A stretch of 64,000 nt of DNA from Bacteroidales bacterium (GCA_017394865.1 JAFPWT010000008.1:147417-211416); one strand, 5' to 3'. Positions 11,323 through 18,607 are shown, counted from the stretch's first letter. Translations and numbers: made by a program. The notes: generated from the letters alone by a model not told the origin.

Positions 11323-13029
11323 CTACTCTTTATAATCTGAAAAACCGATTCCTTTAATATTCAATTCTTCAGAATAAGGTTTTATTCCGCCTTCAAAATA
11401 TTTGGCGTAAGTTTCTGACAGCAATTTGGCAATTTGCATTCGTCGTACATCCCAACACATTGCGCTCCATGCTATTCTAAGTATGAAAGCATTAGTCTTA
11501 GAACGGTTTTCAAGATGACGGATGTATAGCTTAGGGTTGGCTGAATCATGATAACGCTGTCTGTCAGAATCGTAACCAAATTCATTTTTCAGTTGTCCGC
11601 TCAAATGGTCATACATGTCACTAAATTCTTGAATATCATTTATTAACAATGTGTCCGCATCATAACTTTCGTCGCCTTTTTTGCCACCATAGCAGAAATG
11701 GAATTGTGTCGGGTATTCAGGTTCATAAACGCCGCTTGCAGCCAAAAATGTAATGCACCAACTATCTTCACGATTGATAAGCTTATCAACATCAGCAATA
11801 AAAGATTTCAAGCCTGGCGTCGCTTCGATATCGTCAACCAAATAAAATGATTTATATGGTCGCATCTCACCTAACTCACGACTGATATAGTTGAAACCAC
11901 CAATTTTTGCTACATAATACGAGAAATGTCCAATAATCGGGTCAATAAAACTTGTTGGGGACACAATTGTTATTTTTGAGTCCCTATCAATACAAATTCC
12001 ATACTCAGTATTTGTGCTAAAATGCTCGACAGCGAGCCTGTCTTCAGGATGTTTGTCAATAGTTTGTGTCGCAGCCAAATTAATCAGTCTGAATTCTTTG
12101 GAATTTCCCAACACATTAAAAATATCAGGCTCGCTCATATTGAGGCGGCACATAATATCGGGGATTGAATTATACATCGGGACAATCTGGAAACCTGTCG
12201 GGCGATCAAGCTTTCGCTCAAAAGCATTACGCATTTTTTCAGTGTTTCTCTGGATGTCATCTGCTTTTTTTCTCTCTTCGATAACCTCAATAAAACCAGA
12301 GCTAATAAGACCTGCGGGAACAGCAAAAATAGCTATACCGAGCACTCCAACAATAATTGCAATGATATTTCCCCATACGGTCACTAATGGAAAGTCGGCA
12401 ATCTTACCTGGGTCGCCCAAATATTTGGCAAAAGCCCACACCATTGTCTTCCAACCATTTTCGCATAATTCAGGTTGTGCCGCATGTTCAGCAAAATACA
12501 AAAGAAACGACAAAATCACTGTCAATATTGATAAAAACGCCAAACTTATTGTCAACTCCTGTTTTTTCGAAGAAATAGCATCACCCAAAATACGGAATGA
12601 TTTCATGTAACGAAAAATCCTAAGCAAACGGAACACCCTCAAAACCTTAAGAGCCACGTAAGGCATCGGCATGAAGAAATGCAGGTAGAATGGATATGTT
12701 GATAAAATATCTATTAATCCATAAAACGTAAAACAATATCTAATTCTACCCCAAAATCCTTTGTATTTTTCATCAATAAGGTCAGCCGTCCAAATACGCA
12801 ATGTGACTTCTATCGTGAAAAAAATGGTGGTAAACCAATCAATGAACTTAAGAATATGTCCGTATTTGTCAACAACGTTTTCGTATGTTGATAAGAACAC
12901 TTCGATGGTACTGACGAGAATCAGCCCAATTATCACATAATCGGCTATATTTTGCCATTGCCGTGTACGAAGGTTATCATCGAATACCTGACTAAGTCCT
13001 TTTTTAAATTCTTTAACTGTCATAATCAA
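11323..13029 (-). CDS. voltage-sensor ion channel protein with unusual pore and long C-terminal domain
   Basis: 568 residues. The first half is a six-helix channel: S1 (IADYVIIGLILVSTIEVFL), S2-S3 acidic/aromatic segments (FFTIEVTLRIW; YGLIDILSTYPFYL), an S4 with regularly spaced arginines (LKVLRVFRLLRIFRYMKSF), S5, a pore segment and S6 (GNIIAIIVGVLGIAIFAVP). The pore reads AKYLGDPGK where potassium channels have TVGYGD, so ion selectivity is uncertain. The rest, about 300 residues, is a cytosolic domain I do not recognise. It is downstream of the peptidase gene in the same strand. The tail could sense a ligand or partner; this is inference. Confidence 0.85.
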   Translation of the reverse strand: MIMTVKEFKKGLSQVFDDNLRTRQWQNIADYVIIGLILVSTIEVFLSTYENVVDKYGHILKFIDWFTTIFFTIEVTLRIWTADLIDEKYKGFWGRIRYCFTFYGLIDILSTYPFYLHFFMPMPYVALKVLRVFRLLRIFRYMKSFRILGDAISSKKQELTISLAFLSILTVILSFLLYFAEHAAQPELCENGWKTMVWAFAKYLGDPGKIADFPLVTVWGNIIAIIVGVLGIAIFAVPAGLISSGFIEVIEERKKADDIQRNTEKMRNAFERKLDRPTGFQIVPMYNSIPDIMCRLNMSEPDIFNVLGNSKEFRLINLAATQTIDKHPEDRLAVEHFSTNTEYGICIDRDSKITIVSPTSFIDPIIGHFSYYVAKIGGFNYISRELGEMRPYKSFYLVDDIEATPGLKSFIADVDKLINREDSWCITFLAASGVYEPEYPTQFHFCYGGKKGDESYDADTLLINDIQEFSDMYDHLSGQLKNEFGYDSDRQRYHDSANPKLYIRHLENRSKTNAFILRIAWSAMCWDVRRMQIAKLLSETYAKYFEGGIKPYSEELNIKGIGFSDYKE

Positions 13030-13056
13030 GTTATTGTTGTTTGAAACAGTCCTACT

Positions 13057-13665
13057 TTATGTTACAGACACCAATGTATGAATTACTATCTTTAGCGCTT
13101 GGACTACCATTTCGGCAGCCATGGATGGTTGCTTGACTTTCTCCACAACCTGACAAGGCAAGTATGGAACATGAAGGAAACCGACCTGCATATTAGGATA
13201 TTTGCTGTAGACCATATGCATGGCGGAATAAAAAACGCTGTTGCACACATACAAACCTGCACTGTTAGAAATTACTGCTGGAATGCCTGCCTTTCGAATG
13301 GCATCCACCAAGCATTTCACTGGCAAATTACTGAAATAGGCGTCAGGAGCATCAAGAAACAACCGACGCTCACATGGCTGGCAACCATCGTTGTCTGCCT
13401 TTTTGAAGTCGGCCATGTTAACGGCAACACGCTCCACGTTGATTTCGCAGCGGCCACCTGCCTGACCAACACTCAGTACTACATCTGGTTGATATAGGGC
13501 AACGACCTTCCCCAATGCCATCCCTGCTCTTTCAAATGAGACAGGAAGACACTCTTTCACAATTTCCACGCCTTCCACAAACTCTGGATGTGCCTTTACA
13601 GCTTCCCAAGAGGAATTAACTCTCTCTTGTCCATAAGGCTCAAACCCAGTAAGTAAAACCTTCAT
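13057..13665 (-). CDS. pcp: pyroglutamyl-peptidase I (family C15)
   Basis: Cysteine peptidase that removes N-terminal pyroglutamate. The 202-residue protein starts MKVLLTGFEPYG, the family signature, and keeps the catalytic triad: Glu in CEINVERVAVN (about residue 79), Cys in AGLYVCN (about 142) and His in VGFLHVPY (about 166). Length is slightly below the usual 205-215 but complete. It lies 10 bp after the coiled-coil gene and 27 bp before the channel gene, so cotranscription is likely; whether it serves the array or merely sits in it is not clear. Confidence 0.94.
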   Translation of the reverse strand: MKVLLTGFEPYGQERVNSSWEAVKAHPEFVEGVEIVKECLPVSFERAGMALGKVVALYQPDVVLSVGQAGGRCEINVERVAVNMADFKKADNDGCQPCERRLFLDAPDAYFSNLPVKCLVDAIRKAGIPAVISNSAGLYVCNSVFYSAMHMVYSKYPNMQVGFLHVPYLPCQVVEKVKQPSMAAEMVVQALKIVIHTLVSVT

Positions 13666-13675
13666 TGTTTGCTAA

Positions 13676-13933
13676 TTATTTCTTTGCCCTTTTCCGTTCG
13701 CTAGCCAAACTCTCTTTGGCTCTTTCAATGTCACGTTTTATGCTTTCGATATGACGGTCGTGAGTGACAGCACGGTCGATTTTCTGCTTGCGGTAGCTTG
13801 CCTTTGACGATGGTGTTGATGCGCTTTTGATGTAACCTGCATAACGTTCGTTGTCCCTTTTCTTTGCCTCTTTCTCTTTGGCAAGGGCAGACCTGAGGTC
13901 TATAAGCTTTTTCTTATAGTATTCTACGCTCAT
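13676..13933 (-). CDS. small charged coiled-coil protein
   Basis: 85 residues starting MSVEYYKKKLIDLRSALAKE and almost wholly helical and charged; the middle has a Ser/Thr-rich turn (SASTPSSKASYRKQK), then a second helix ending in ERKRAKK. This looks like an antiparallel helical hairpin. A 24-residue copy of its N-terminus occurs at 16825-16899. I believe similar N-terminal segments occur fused to effector domains in Bacteroidetes, but I cannot verify that here. Function unknown; a docking or oligomerisation module is the natural guess. Confidence 0.75.
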   Translation of the reverse strand: MSVEYYKKKLIDLRSALAKEKEAKKRDNERYAGYIKSASTPSSKASYRKQKIDRAVTHDRHIESIKRDIERAKESLASERKRAKK

Positions 13934-13993
13934 AAATATACTTATTTAAACATAAAAAAGGAGAAGACCCAGAGGCCTTCTCCTTAAAAACAT

Positions 13994-14296
13994 TTACTTG
14001 CCGGCAGCACTTAAAGTGATTCCGTTATCAGCGAGGGCTGAATCGTCTTTTGTGGCGACCTGCACCTTGATACCGAAAACTTCTTTGATCTTGTCCTCAA
14101 AGTTACCAACTTTCATGTTGCCGACGACTTTCACTTCGCCACCTTTTGCGTCTTTTGTACGAATTGACGCCAATGTTGCATCTTCATCAGCAAAACCTGA
14201 TCCTTTGTAGATTCTCAAAGTTGCGCCAAATGCATCTTTGAACTGTTTCTTCAAAGTTTTGACCTTCATACGGCCATCAATACTGAAATCTGCCAT
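13994..14296 (-). CDS. tandem KV-FG repeat protein, 100 residues
   Basis: Unrecognised family with two copies of one repeat: residues about 4-50 (strand, basic KVKTLKKQFKDAFG helix, LRIYKG strand, then an ATLASI segment) and about 54-100 (GNMKVGNFEDKIKEVFGIKVQV, then LADNGITLSAAGK). The strand-helix-strand pattern may be beta-grasp-like, which is inference. Two paralogues follow at 14448-14810 and 15291-15866. No signal peptide, membrane helix or catalytic motif. Likely a cytosolic binding or adaptor protein. Confidence 0.8.
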   Translation of the reverse strand: MADFSIDGRMKVKTLKKQFKDAFGATLRIYKGSGFADEDATLASIRTKDAKGGEVKVVGNMKVGNFEDKIKEVFGIKVQVATKDDSALADNGITLSAAGK

Positions 14297-14329
14297 AATA
14301 ACTAGTTATTTAATGCTTTTGCCTACTCT

Positions 14330-14425
14330 TTATAGGATTTTCGGCAATCCTCCTATTCTTTTACCCAAACAATGTACGGTGCTTTCAAACGCAAAACAGC
14401 TCTTTGCGTCATTAAGTAAACTCAT
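14330..14425 (-). other. 31-codon micro-ORF resembling the start of the neighbouring KV-FG gene
   Basis: ATG-initiated ORF MSLLNDAKSCFAFESTVH.. ending in TAA, 33 bp before the 100-residue gene. Its start resembles the next gene upstream (MGLLNNLKDKFNKAEFTV): LLN, the Lys and Phe positions and a Val align. It may be a degraded copy or a translated leader peptide. Similarity is modest and could be chance. Confidence 0.4.
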
Positions 14426-14447
14426 GTTATCTAAACTTGCGTTTTAA

Positions 14448-14810
14448 TTAATACTCACCTCTTGCAGCCTGTCCAATGGTAATTCCATTAGGCACACATT
14501 TCTCTCCTTTTTTGTCTTTTATTTGAACCGTTACTCCGAAATTGGTGTCAAACATCTTTTCAGCGTCGCCAACTTTTGTGCTGCCCTTGATTTTAATACC
14601 ATCAGCTTTGGCATTAACATCTTTTGTGGTCTTTTTGTTGAGAGCAGCAAGAGTTAGATCGCCTTCGGCGATGATTGAGCCTTTGTAGAATACAAGTTGA
14701 AGGTCAAAAGCCTCCATGAACTCTTTAGAAATAGTTTTGAGTTTTTTGTTTGGTGCTACAGTAAATTCAGCTTTGTTGAATTTGTCTTTTAAGTTGTTAA
14801 GAAGTCCCAT
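14448..14810 (-). CDS. tandem KV-FG repeat protein, 120 residues
   Basis: Paralogue of the 100- and 191-residue proteins. It begins MGLLNNLKDKFNK, then repeat 1 (KKLKTISKEFMEAFDLQLVFYKG, then LTLAALNKK) and repeat 2 (IKGSTKVGDAEKMFDTNFGVTVQI, then NGITIGQAARGEY). The first repeat is the most divergent. The opening MGLLNN is shared with the nuclease-like protein (MGLINN). No enzyme motif is visible. Confidence 0.8.
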   Translation of the reverse strand: MGLLNNLKDKFNKAEFTVAPNKKLKTISKEFMEAFDLQLVFYKGSIIAEGDLTLAALNKKTTKDVNAKADGIKIKGSTKVGDAEKMFDTNFGVTVQIKDKKGEKCVPNGITIGQAARGEY

Positions 14811-14875
14811 AATTAAAAATTTTAAGTTAACGATATGTTTTCAAGGATAATAGGATAGCTACTTTTATAAGGTGA

Positions 14876-15169
14876 TTATCTCAAATATTCCACAATGCCA
14901 AAGATGGCGAGAGCAAAGAAAAAGAATTGGATGGCATAACCTATGGCAGTCATAAAACGGCTTCCAGCCAAATTCATCCTACTCTTTATCCAAAACCAAC
15001 GGGGCGGCACCGTATCTGCCCAACCTACAATGCCGACCACAAGGCCGAGGACTGCACTCAACGCTCCCACAACAAGTGATGCAGGAGATGGGTCTTCAAG
15101 TAGATATAGTCCACCGAGTATTATTGCTATTGGACTAATGAATTGGAATATCCAAAGAAATATTGCCAT
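14876..15169 (-). CDS. three-helix integral membrane protein
   Basis: 97 residues with three probable membrane helices: LWIFQFISPIAIILGGLYLL, SLVVGALSAVLGLVVGIVGW and MTAIGYAIQFFFFALAIFGIV. A short basic segment (RWFWIKSRMN) joins helices 2 and 3. No family is recognised. It is inserted among the soluble KV-FG genes on the same strand, so a membrane partner or effector for those proteins is plausible but unproven. Confidence 0.75.
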   Translation of the reverse strand: MAIFLWIFQFISPIAIILGGLYLLEDPSPASLVVGALSAVLGLVVGIVGWADTVPPRWFWIKSRMNLAGSRFMTAIGYAIQFFFFALAIFGIVEYLR

Positions 15170-15215
15170 ATACTACTTTACTTTCTTTTGCGCTCTCTAT
15201 TTGGTATTTATGGCT

Positions 15216-15269
15216 CTAATGTTCACCAATCGTATACTCTCCACTGATTGCTGATTTTTTGTAAGCCAT
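15216..15269 (-). pseudogene. truncated copy of the 66-residue array gene
   Basis: An 18-codon ORF MAYKKSAISGEYTIGEH ending in TAG. Its first fifteen residues match MTYKKSAISGEYMIG of the intact gene at 15897-16097 except at two positions; similarity stops right after. It lies about 45 bp upstream of the membrane-protein gene. This is either a deletion remnant from tandem duplication or a conserved leader peptide. Confidence 0.7.
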
Positions 15270-15290
15270 AAATCATTGTCTTAATAAAAA

Positions 15291-15866
15291 CTATTTCCAC
15301 TCGCCTTTTTTGCAGCCGTTGGCCTCGCACTTCTTGTTGAGGGCAGAGAGTGTCATTTCGTCCGACGAACTGCCAGTATAGTAGCGGTGTCCGTCATTTG
15401 CGGTGTAGCATACTTGAACATAGAGGCCAAAAACGGTGTCGAACTCCTTCTCCAAGGTTTTGACTTTTTTGTTGCCACTGATGGAAATATCTCCGCCCGA
15501 GTCGGCACGGCGTACAGAAGCAAGAGTTTTATTAATATCGATACTGCCACCAAGACTTTCGCCTTTGGCCACAGCCTGACGGGCATAACTGTAGCATACG
15601 GACAAACGGAGATAGGGGAACTGCTTGTTGAACTCCTTCATCAAGGTTTCTATCTTCTTGTTTCCGTTGACGGAAATCTCGACAGCGGTCTTCACCGGTG
15701 CGGTCTTCTTTGCGGCAGGTTTTGCTGTCGTGGAGGTCTTCTTCACAGCAGGTTTGGCCGTTGTCGTGGTCTTTTTCGCTGCAGGTTTTGCAGTAGTGGT
15801 TTTCTTTGCTGCCGTCTTTGTTGTTGTAGTTTTTTTTGTAGTTGTTTTCTTAGCAGTTGTTGCCAT
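15291..15866 (-). CDS. tandem KV-FG repeat protein with histone H1-like Lys/Thr/Ala/Pro tail
   Basis: 191 residues. Residues about 4-60 are a low-complexity basic tail built from AKK, TTT and AKPA units, like the tails of bacterial histone H1-like proteins. Two KV-FG repeats follow: VNGNKKIETLMKEFNKQFPYLRLSV (with an insertion before TLASVRR) and ISGNKKVKTLEKEFDTVFGLYVQV (ending in TLSALNKKCEANGCKKGEWK). The tail would suit DNA, RNA or membrane-phosphate binding. It differs from its two paralogues only by this tail and longer inserts. Confidence 0.82.
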   Translation of the reverse strand: MATTAKKTTTKKTTTTKTAAKKTTTAKPAAKKTTTTAKPAVKKTSTTAKPAAKKTAPVKTAVEISVNGNKKIETLMKEFNKQFPYLRLSVCYSYARQAVAKGESLGGSIDINKTLASVRRADSGGDISISGNKKVKTLEKEFDTVFGLYVQVCYTANDGHRYYTGSSSDEMTLSALNKKCEANGCKKGEWK

Positions 15867-15896
15867 AATAGTTTTTTTAAGGGGTGAATACTATTG

Positions 15897-16097
15897 CTAT
15901 TTATTGTTGATGAAATCAATAAGTTTTGCTCCGAGTTGTCTTGTATTCCATTCAGGATTAACCTCGAATCCTTCTTTCTCTGCCACCTCACGGAGAGCAC
16001 CTTTTACATTGTCATAAACACGGTAAACTTCGATACCGCCACTCTCGAGTACACCAATCATATACTCGCCACTGATTGCTGATTTTTTGTAAGTCAT
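15897..16097 (-). CDS. small protein of unknown function, 66 residues
   Basis: Starts MTYKKSAISGEYMIG and ends LGAKLIDFINNK. Predicted pattern: a short beta segment (GGIEVYRVYDN), then helices (VKGALREVAEKEG; TRQLGAKLIDFIN), resembling a compact helix-rich DNA- or protein-binding fold, but no family is recognised. It is 30 bp after the nuclease-like gene and 30 bp before the H1-tailed gene. A truncated copy lies at 15216-15269. Confidence 0.7.
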   Translation of the reverse strand: MTYKKSAISGEYMIGVLESGGIEVYRVYDNVKGALREVAEKEGFEVNPEWNTRQLGAKLIDFINNK

Positions 16098-16127
16098 AAT
16101 AATTGATATTTAATGATTATTAATAGG

Positions 16128-16802
16128 TTATATTTCCACAATACAGTAATAAAACTCAACGCCCTCATAAACATTCTTATTCCAAGAAATAACATAGTTG
16201 TTATCAAGTTCAAAATCAGGATGTGTCTTAGCACAGGTACTGTTTGGTTGTTGCCAGTGTCTTACCATGTCATGCGAGCCTTCTTCCATGCTGAATCTAT
16301 AATTATTGGAAAAGGTTTTGCCCTTATTTAGGTATTGGTTGTCATTGGTGACGAACACAACCAATCCATTCTTTACAGCACGGAAACGGCGGCGAACAAG
16401 TTCCACACGACGCACATCCTTCCAAAAATCATACATGCCTAAGTCTTGCGCTCCTTGGTTTTTCAATACATCAACTTGTCGTTTAAGACGTTCCCCGAAA
16501 CGTGACAATTGTTTAGGATGCTTCTTGGTTTTATATTTCAGTTCCACAGGGAGAAATTCAGAGCCTTTGCATAAAAGAATATCCAATTTCAATTCGTTTT
16601 TCCAAATGTAGTTATCCAGTTCCTCATAAGGGACATAGTATTCCACATCGACATCGTCGTAGTGTCCAGTGCCCATTAGGTGCTGAGCAAGATGCATCTG
16701 AAGGTCGCGCTCGTTGAACAGCAGCTCCCCGTCCTCGCGGGCGAGGTATTGCTGTATATCGACTTTCGCTTGTTCGACCATCAGATTGTTGATAAGTCCC
16801 AT
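16128..16802 (-). CDS. PD-(D/E)XK nuclease-like protein
   Basis: 224 residues. A helical N-terminus (MGLINNLMVEQAKVDIQQYL, then LFNERDLQMHLAQHL) is followed by the key segment LKLDILLCKGSEFLPVELKYKTKK: Asp in a strand, then E-x-K in the next strand, the spacing typical of the PD-(D/E)XK nuclease superfamily. A later basic stretch (RRVELVRRRFRAVKNGLVVFVTND) is also usual for such folds. I infer a DNA- or RNA-cleaving enzyme; a nuclease-fold protein without activity is possible. It is the first long gene after the promoter at 17253-17282. Confidence 0.65.
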   Translation of the reverse strand: MGLINNLMVEQAKVDIQQYLAREDGELLFNERDLQMHLAQHLMGTGHYDDVDVEYYVPYEELDNYIWKNELKLDILLCKGSEFLPVELKYKTKKHPKQLSRFGERLKRQVDVLKNQGAQDLGMYDFWKDVRRVELVRRRFRAVKNGLVVFVTNDNQYLNKGKTFSNNYRFSMEEGSHDMVRHWQQPNSTCAKTHPDFELDNNYVISWNKNVYEGVEFYYCIVEI

Positions 16803-16824
16803 TTTTTTAAGTATTTAAGTGAAA

Positions 16825-16899
16825 CTATAATTCTATTTTCTCTTTGGCCAGGTCGGAACGTAAATCGACCAGCTTTTTTCTGTAGTATTCTACGCTCAT
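16825..16899 (-). pseudogene. truncated copy of the coiled-coil gene
   Basis: A 24-residue ORF MSVEYYRKKLVDLRSDLAKE.. ending in TAG, nearly identical to the first 22 residues of the 85-residue protein at 13676-13933. It ends 22 bp before the nuclease-like gene, where it would be the first ORF of the transcript. Either a remnant of duplication or a leader peptide. Confidence 0.8.
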
Positions 16900-17002
16900 A
16901 TTCTTTGTGTTTTAAGTTACTGTTCTTGTTTTTCCCACCCGCAAAGAAACACACTTCCTCACAAACTTTTCAGGTTCATTTTGGTTCATGTTTGGCCGTT
17001 TC

Positions 17003-17033
17003 TTGACAGCACAAAAAAAGCGTGATACTTTTG
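17003..17033 (+). promoter_or_regulatory. plus-strand promoter in front of the rod-shaped inverted repeat
   Basis: TTG (17003-17005), 20 bp, TACTTTTG (17026-17033). The predicted transcript would start at about 17040, exactly where the inverted repeat begins. Confidence 0.6.
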
Positions 17034-17039
17034 CATCCG

Positions 17040-17155
17040 CTTATCGAGGTGTTTGGCATACCTAAAGAAACCGAATGTTGAAAAGCTCACGCTCAACGTG
17101 CAACTTTCAGCATTATTCTGGTTTCTTTATCTCAAATCGCCAAACTTTCGATAAG
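17040..17155 (+). ncRNA. candidate structured RNA: 116-nt rod-like inverted repeat
   Basis: Nested perfect or near-perfect pairs: CTTATCGA (17040-17047) with 17148-17155; GTTTGGC (17051-17057) with 17139-17145; AAAGAAACC (17064-17072) with 17120-17128; AATGTTGAAA (17074-17083) with 17105-17114; and an apical CACG/CGTG (17088-17091 with 17097-17100). Internal loops separate the stems. It fills most of the 430-bp gap between the kinase and the array. A 6S-like regulator is one possibility because 6S RNA is a long rod with an internal bubble. The complementary strand would fold too and would lie in the leader of the array operon. Confidence 0.5.
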
Positions 17156-17252
17156 TCAGAACAACACTAATCGTCTAAATAAATAATGTATCTTGCTTCT
17201 AATTGTGCCTTGCGGCGTTTATTCCATAGGCATTTCGTTTAGTTTTAGGCTC

Positions 17253-17282
17253 CAAAGATAGAAATTTTATGGGGAAAACAAA
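17253..17282 (-). promoter_or_regulatory. promoter of the accessory array operon
   Basis: Minus-strand TATCTTTG (17253-17260) with TTTG (17279-17282) 18 bp upstream. The resulting leader of about 350 nt to the first ORF contains the rod structure. On this strand AAGCG/CGCTT followed by TTTTTTTG (about 17012-17041) could stop transcription before the genes, so attenuation is possible. Confidence 0.55.
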
Positions 17283-17330
17283 AGAAAAATAAGAATTTCT
17301 CAAAAAAGGTTGTCCAACTTGGGGTTAACC

Positions 17331-18494
17331 TCAATGACGTACATGGTCATACATCATGAAACACACTTGGTTGTATTTGTCGTTATGTTTGTTTTCCCAA
17401 GCGTTTCTGAATTCATCTTTGATCTTGGGGTCATCCAATAACGGCGACTGGATATCTTGCAACAACGAACGGCAAACGGCCAGCCTTTCGGACAAATCAT
17501 TAGTGACACCGATAGCATCTGCTTCGTATCTCCCGTTGTTTATATCGTCAATAACAGGCTGGTACATGCTGTCGATGACATACTCCGCCCTACCAAGCAG
17601 CTCCATGAACTCATCGGAATAACCATTGGGGTTCCGCTCCACGATGATGGTGTCAATCACGTGCTGCAGCTCAGTTCTGACTATTTCCTTGGGTTTCATG
17701 AAAACGGAAGGAATCACCGCCAAAACCAAACCAAGAATGATAGGCAATATCCATAGCCAACGCGAACGCCGGTCAAAGGCTTTTCGCACCGCTTCGGCAT
17801 TGGCATAACGACGATTGCGGTCGTGACGGGAACACTTGGCGGCAATGTGCCTGTAACGATGTGGGAAAAGCTCACGCAACAACAAGCCGAAGGCATAAAT
17901 ATCAGTACACCCATCAATCTTAACACCGCTCTCCTTTTGCTCAGGAGCCATGTATTTCAAGGTGCCGGCAGGTTGTTTCAAGATGGCATAGTCATCGGCA
18001 TCGGAAAGGCCGAAATCGATGATTTTCACATTACCACCGTTTCTGGTAATCAGGATGTTGCTCGGCTTCAAGTCACGATGGACGATCTGCTTGCCATGAA
18101 TATAGACCAAGGCATCCAACAGCTGATCCACCACCCTCTTTCGAGCAGCCACCGAAGGTTTGCCCGCTAGAAACTCATCCAAGGTTACACCATCCACATA
18201 TTCCATCACAATGCAAGGCCCAACCTTGAGATCCTTTTCCTTGGCCAGCACCTTCACAATGTTAGGATGGTCAAGTTTGGCACCCAACTCAAACTCTTTT
18301 TTCAGCAATTCGATAAAAGCCTGCTGATTACGGTACTCGGGGTTTAGACCTTTAAGAATGAACCACTTGCCCTGTCGCCGCACCTTCACCACCTGGTTGA
18401 AGCCTCGCGATGAAGAAGACTCATACACCGTCATGCCATCCGTTTCGGTGATGAAATCGCCGTTGATGATTCCCGATGTACTATTTTCGTCCAT
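17331..18494 (-). CDS. membrane-anchored serine/threonine protein kinase
   Basis: 387 residues from M at 18494; the longer start at 18512 overlaps the -7 box and is unlikely. The kinase domain has the ATP-binding Lys (WFILKGL), HRDLKPSN catalytic loop (about residue 135), DFG and APE motifs, so it should be active. It is followed by one membrane helix (LWILPIILGLVLAVIPSVF) and a C-terminal helical domain of about 120 residues, probably outside the cytoplasm. The glycine loop is weak (ESSSSRGFNQVVKV). It is divergent from the regulator at 18608 and upstream of the accessory array. Confidence 0.93.
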   Translation of the reverse strand: MDENSTSGIINGDFITETDGMTVYESSSSRGFNQVVKVRRQGKWFILKGLNPEYRNQQAFIELLKKEFELGAKLDHPNIVKVLAKEKDLKVGPCIVMEYVDGVTLDEFLAGKPSVAARKRVVDQLLDALVYIHGKQIVHRDLKPSNILITRNGGNVKIIDFGLSDADDYAILKQPAGTLKYMAPEQKESGVKIDGCTDIYAFGLLLRELFPHRYRHIAAKCSRHDRNRRYANAEAVRKAFDRRSRWLWILPIILGLVLAVIPSVFMKPKEIVRTELQHVIDTIIVERNPNGYSDEFMELLGRAEYVIDSMYQPVIDDINNGRYEADAIGVTNDLSERLAVCRSLLQDIQSPLLDDPKIKDEFRNAWENKHNDKYNQVCFMMYDHVRH

Positions 18495-18509
18495 GGCAGT
18501 AATTTTCTG

Positions 18510-18542
18510 CAAAAATACTGAAAGTAAAGTGCTTTTGCCAAA
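18510..18542 (-). promoter_or_regulatory. promoter of the kinase gene
   Basis: Minus-strand TATTTTTG (18510-18517) with TTTG (18539-18542) 21 bp upstream. It sets the kinase start at 18494 and implies a very short 5' leader. Confidence 0.7.
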
Positions 18543-18607
18543 TGAACCAAAAAGAATTTCATTATTTCAAAAAGAAGTGGCATTTTTGCAGGGGAAAACG
18601 TATTGCC

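Noticed and set aside
17040-17155. integron attC site or retron RNA
   Set aside because: No integrase of the IntI type and no reverse transcriptase are nearby, and the attC core sequences are not seen.
18542-18607. upstream start for the regulator at 18608
   Set aside because: The extra 22 residues are not like the family start and the region holds the kinase promoter, although an ATG exists at 18542.
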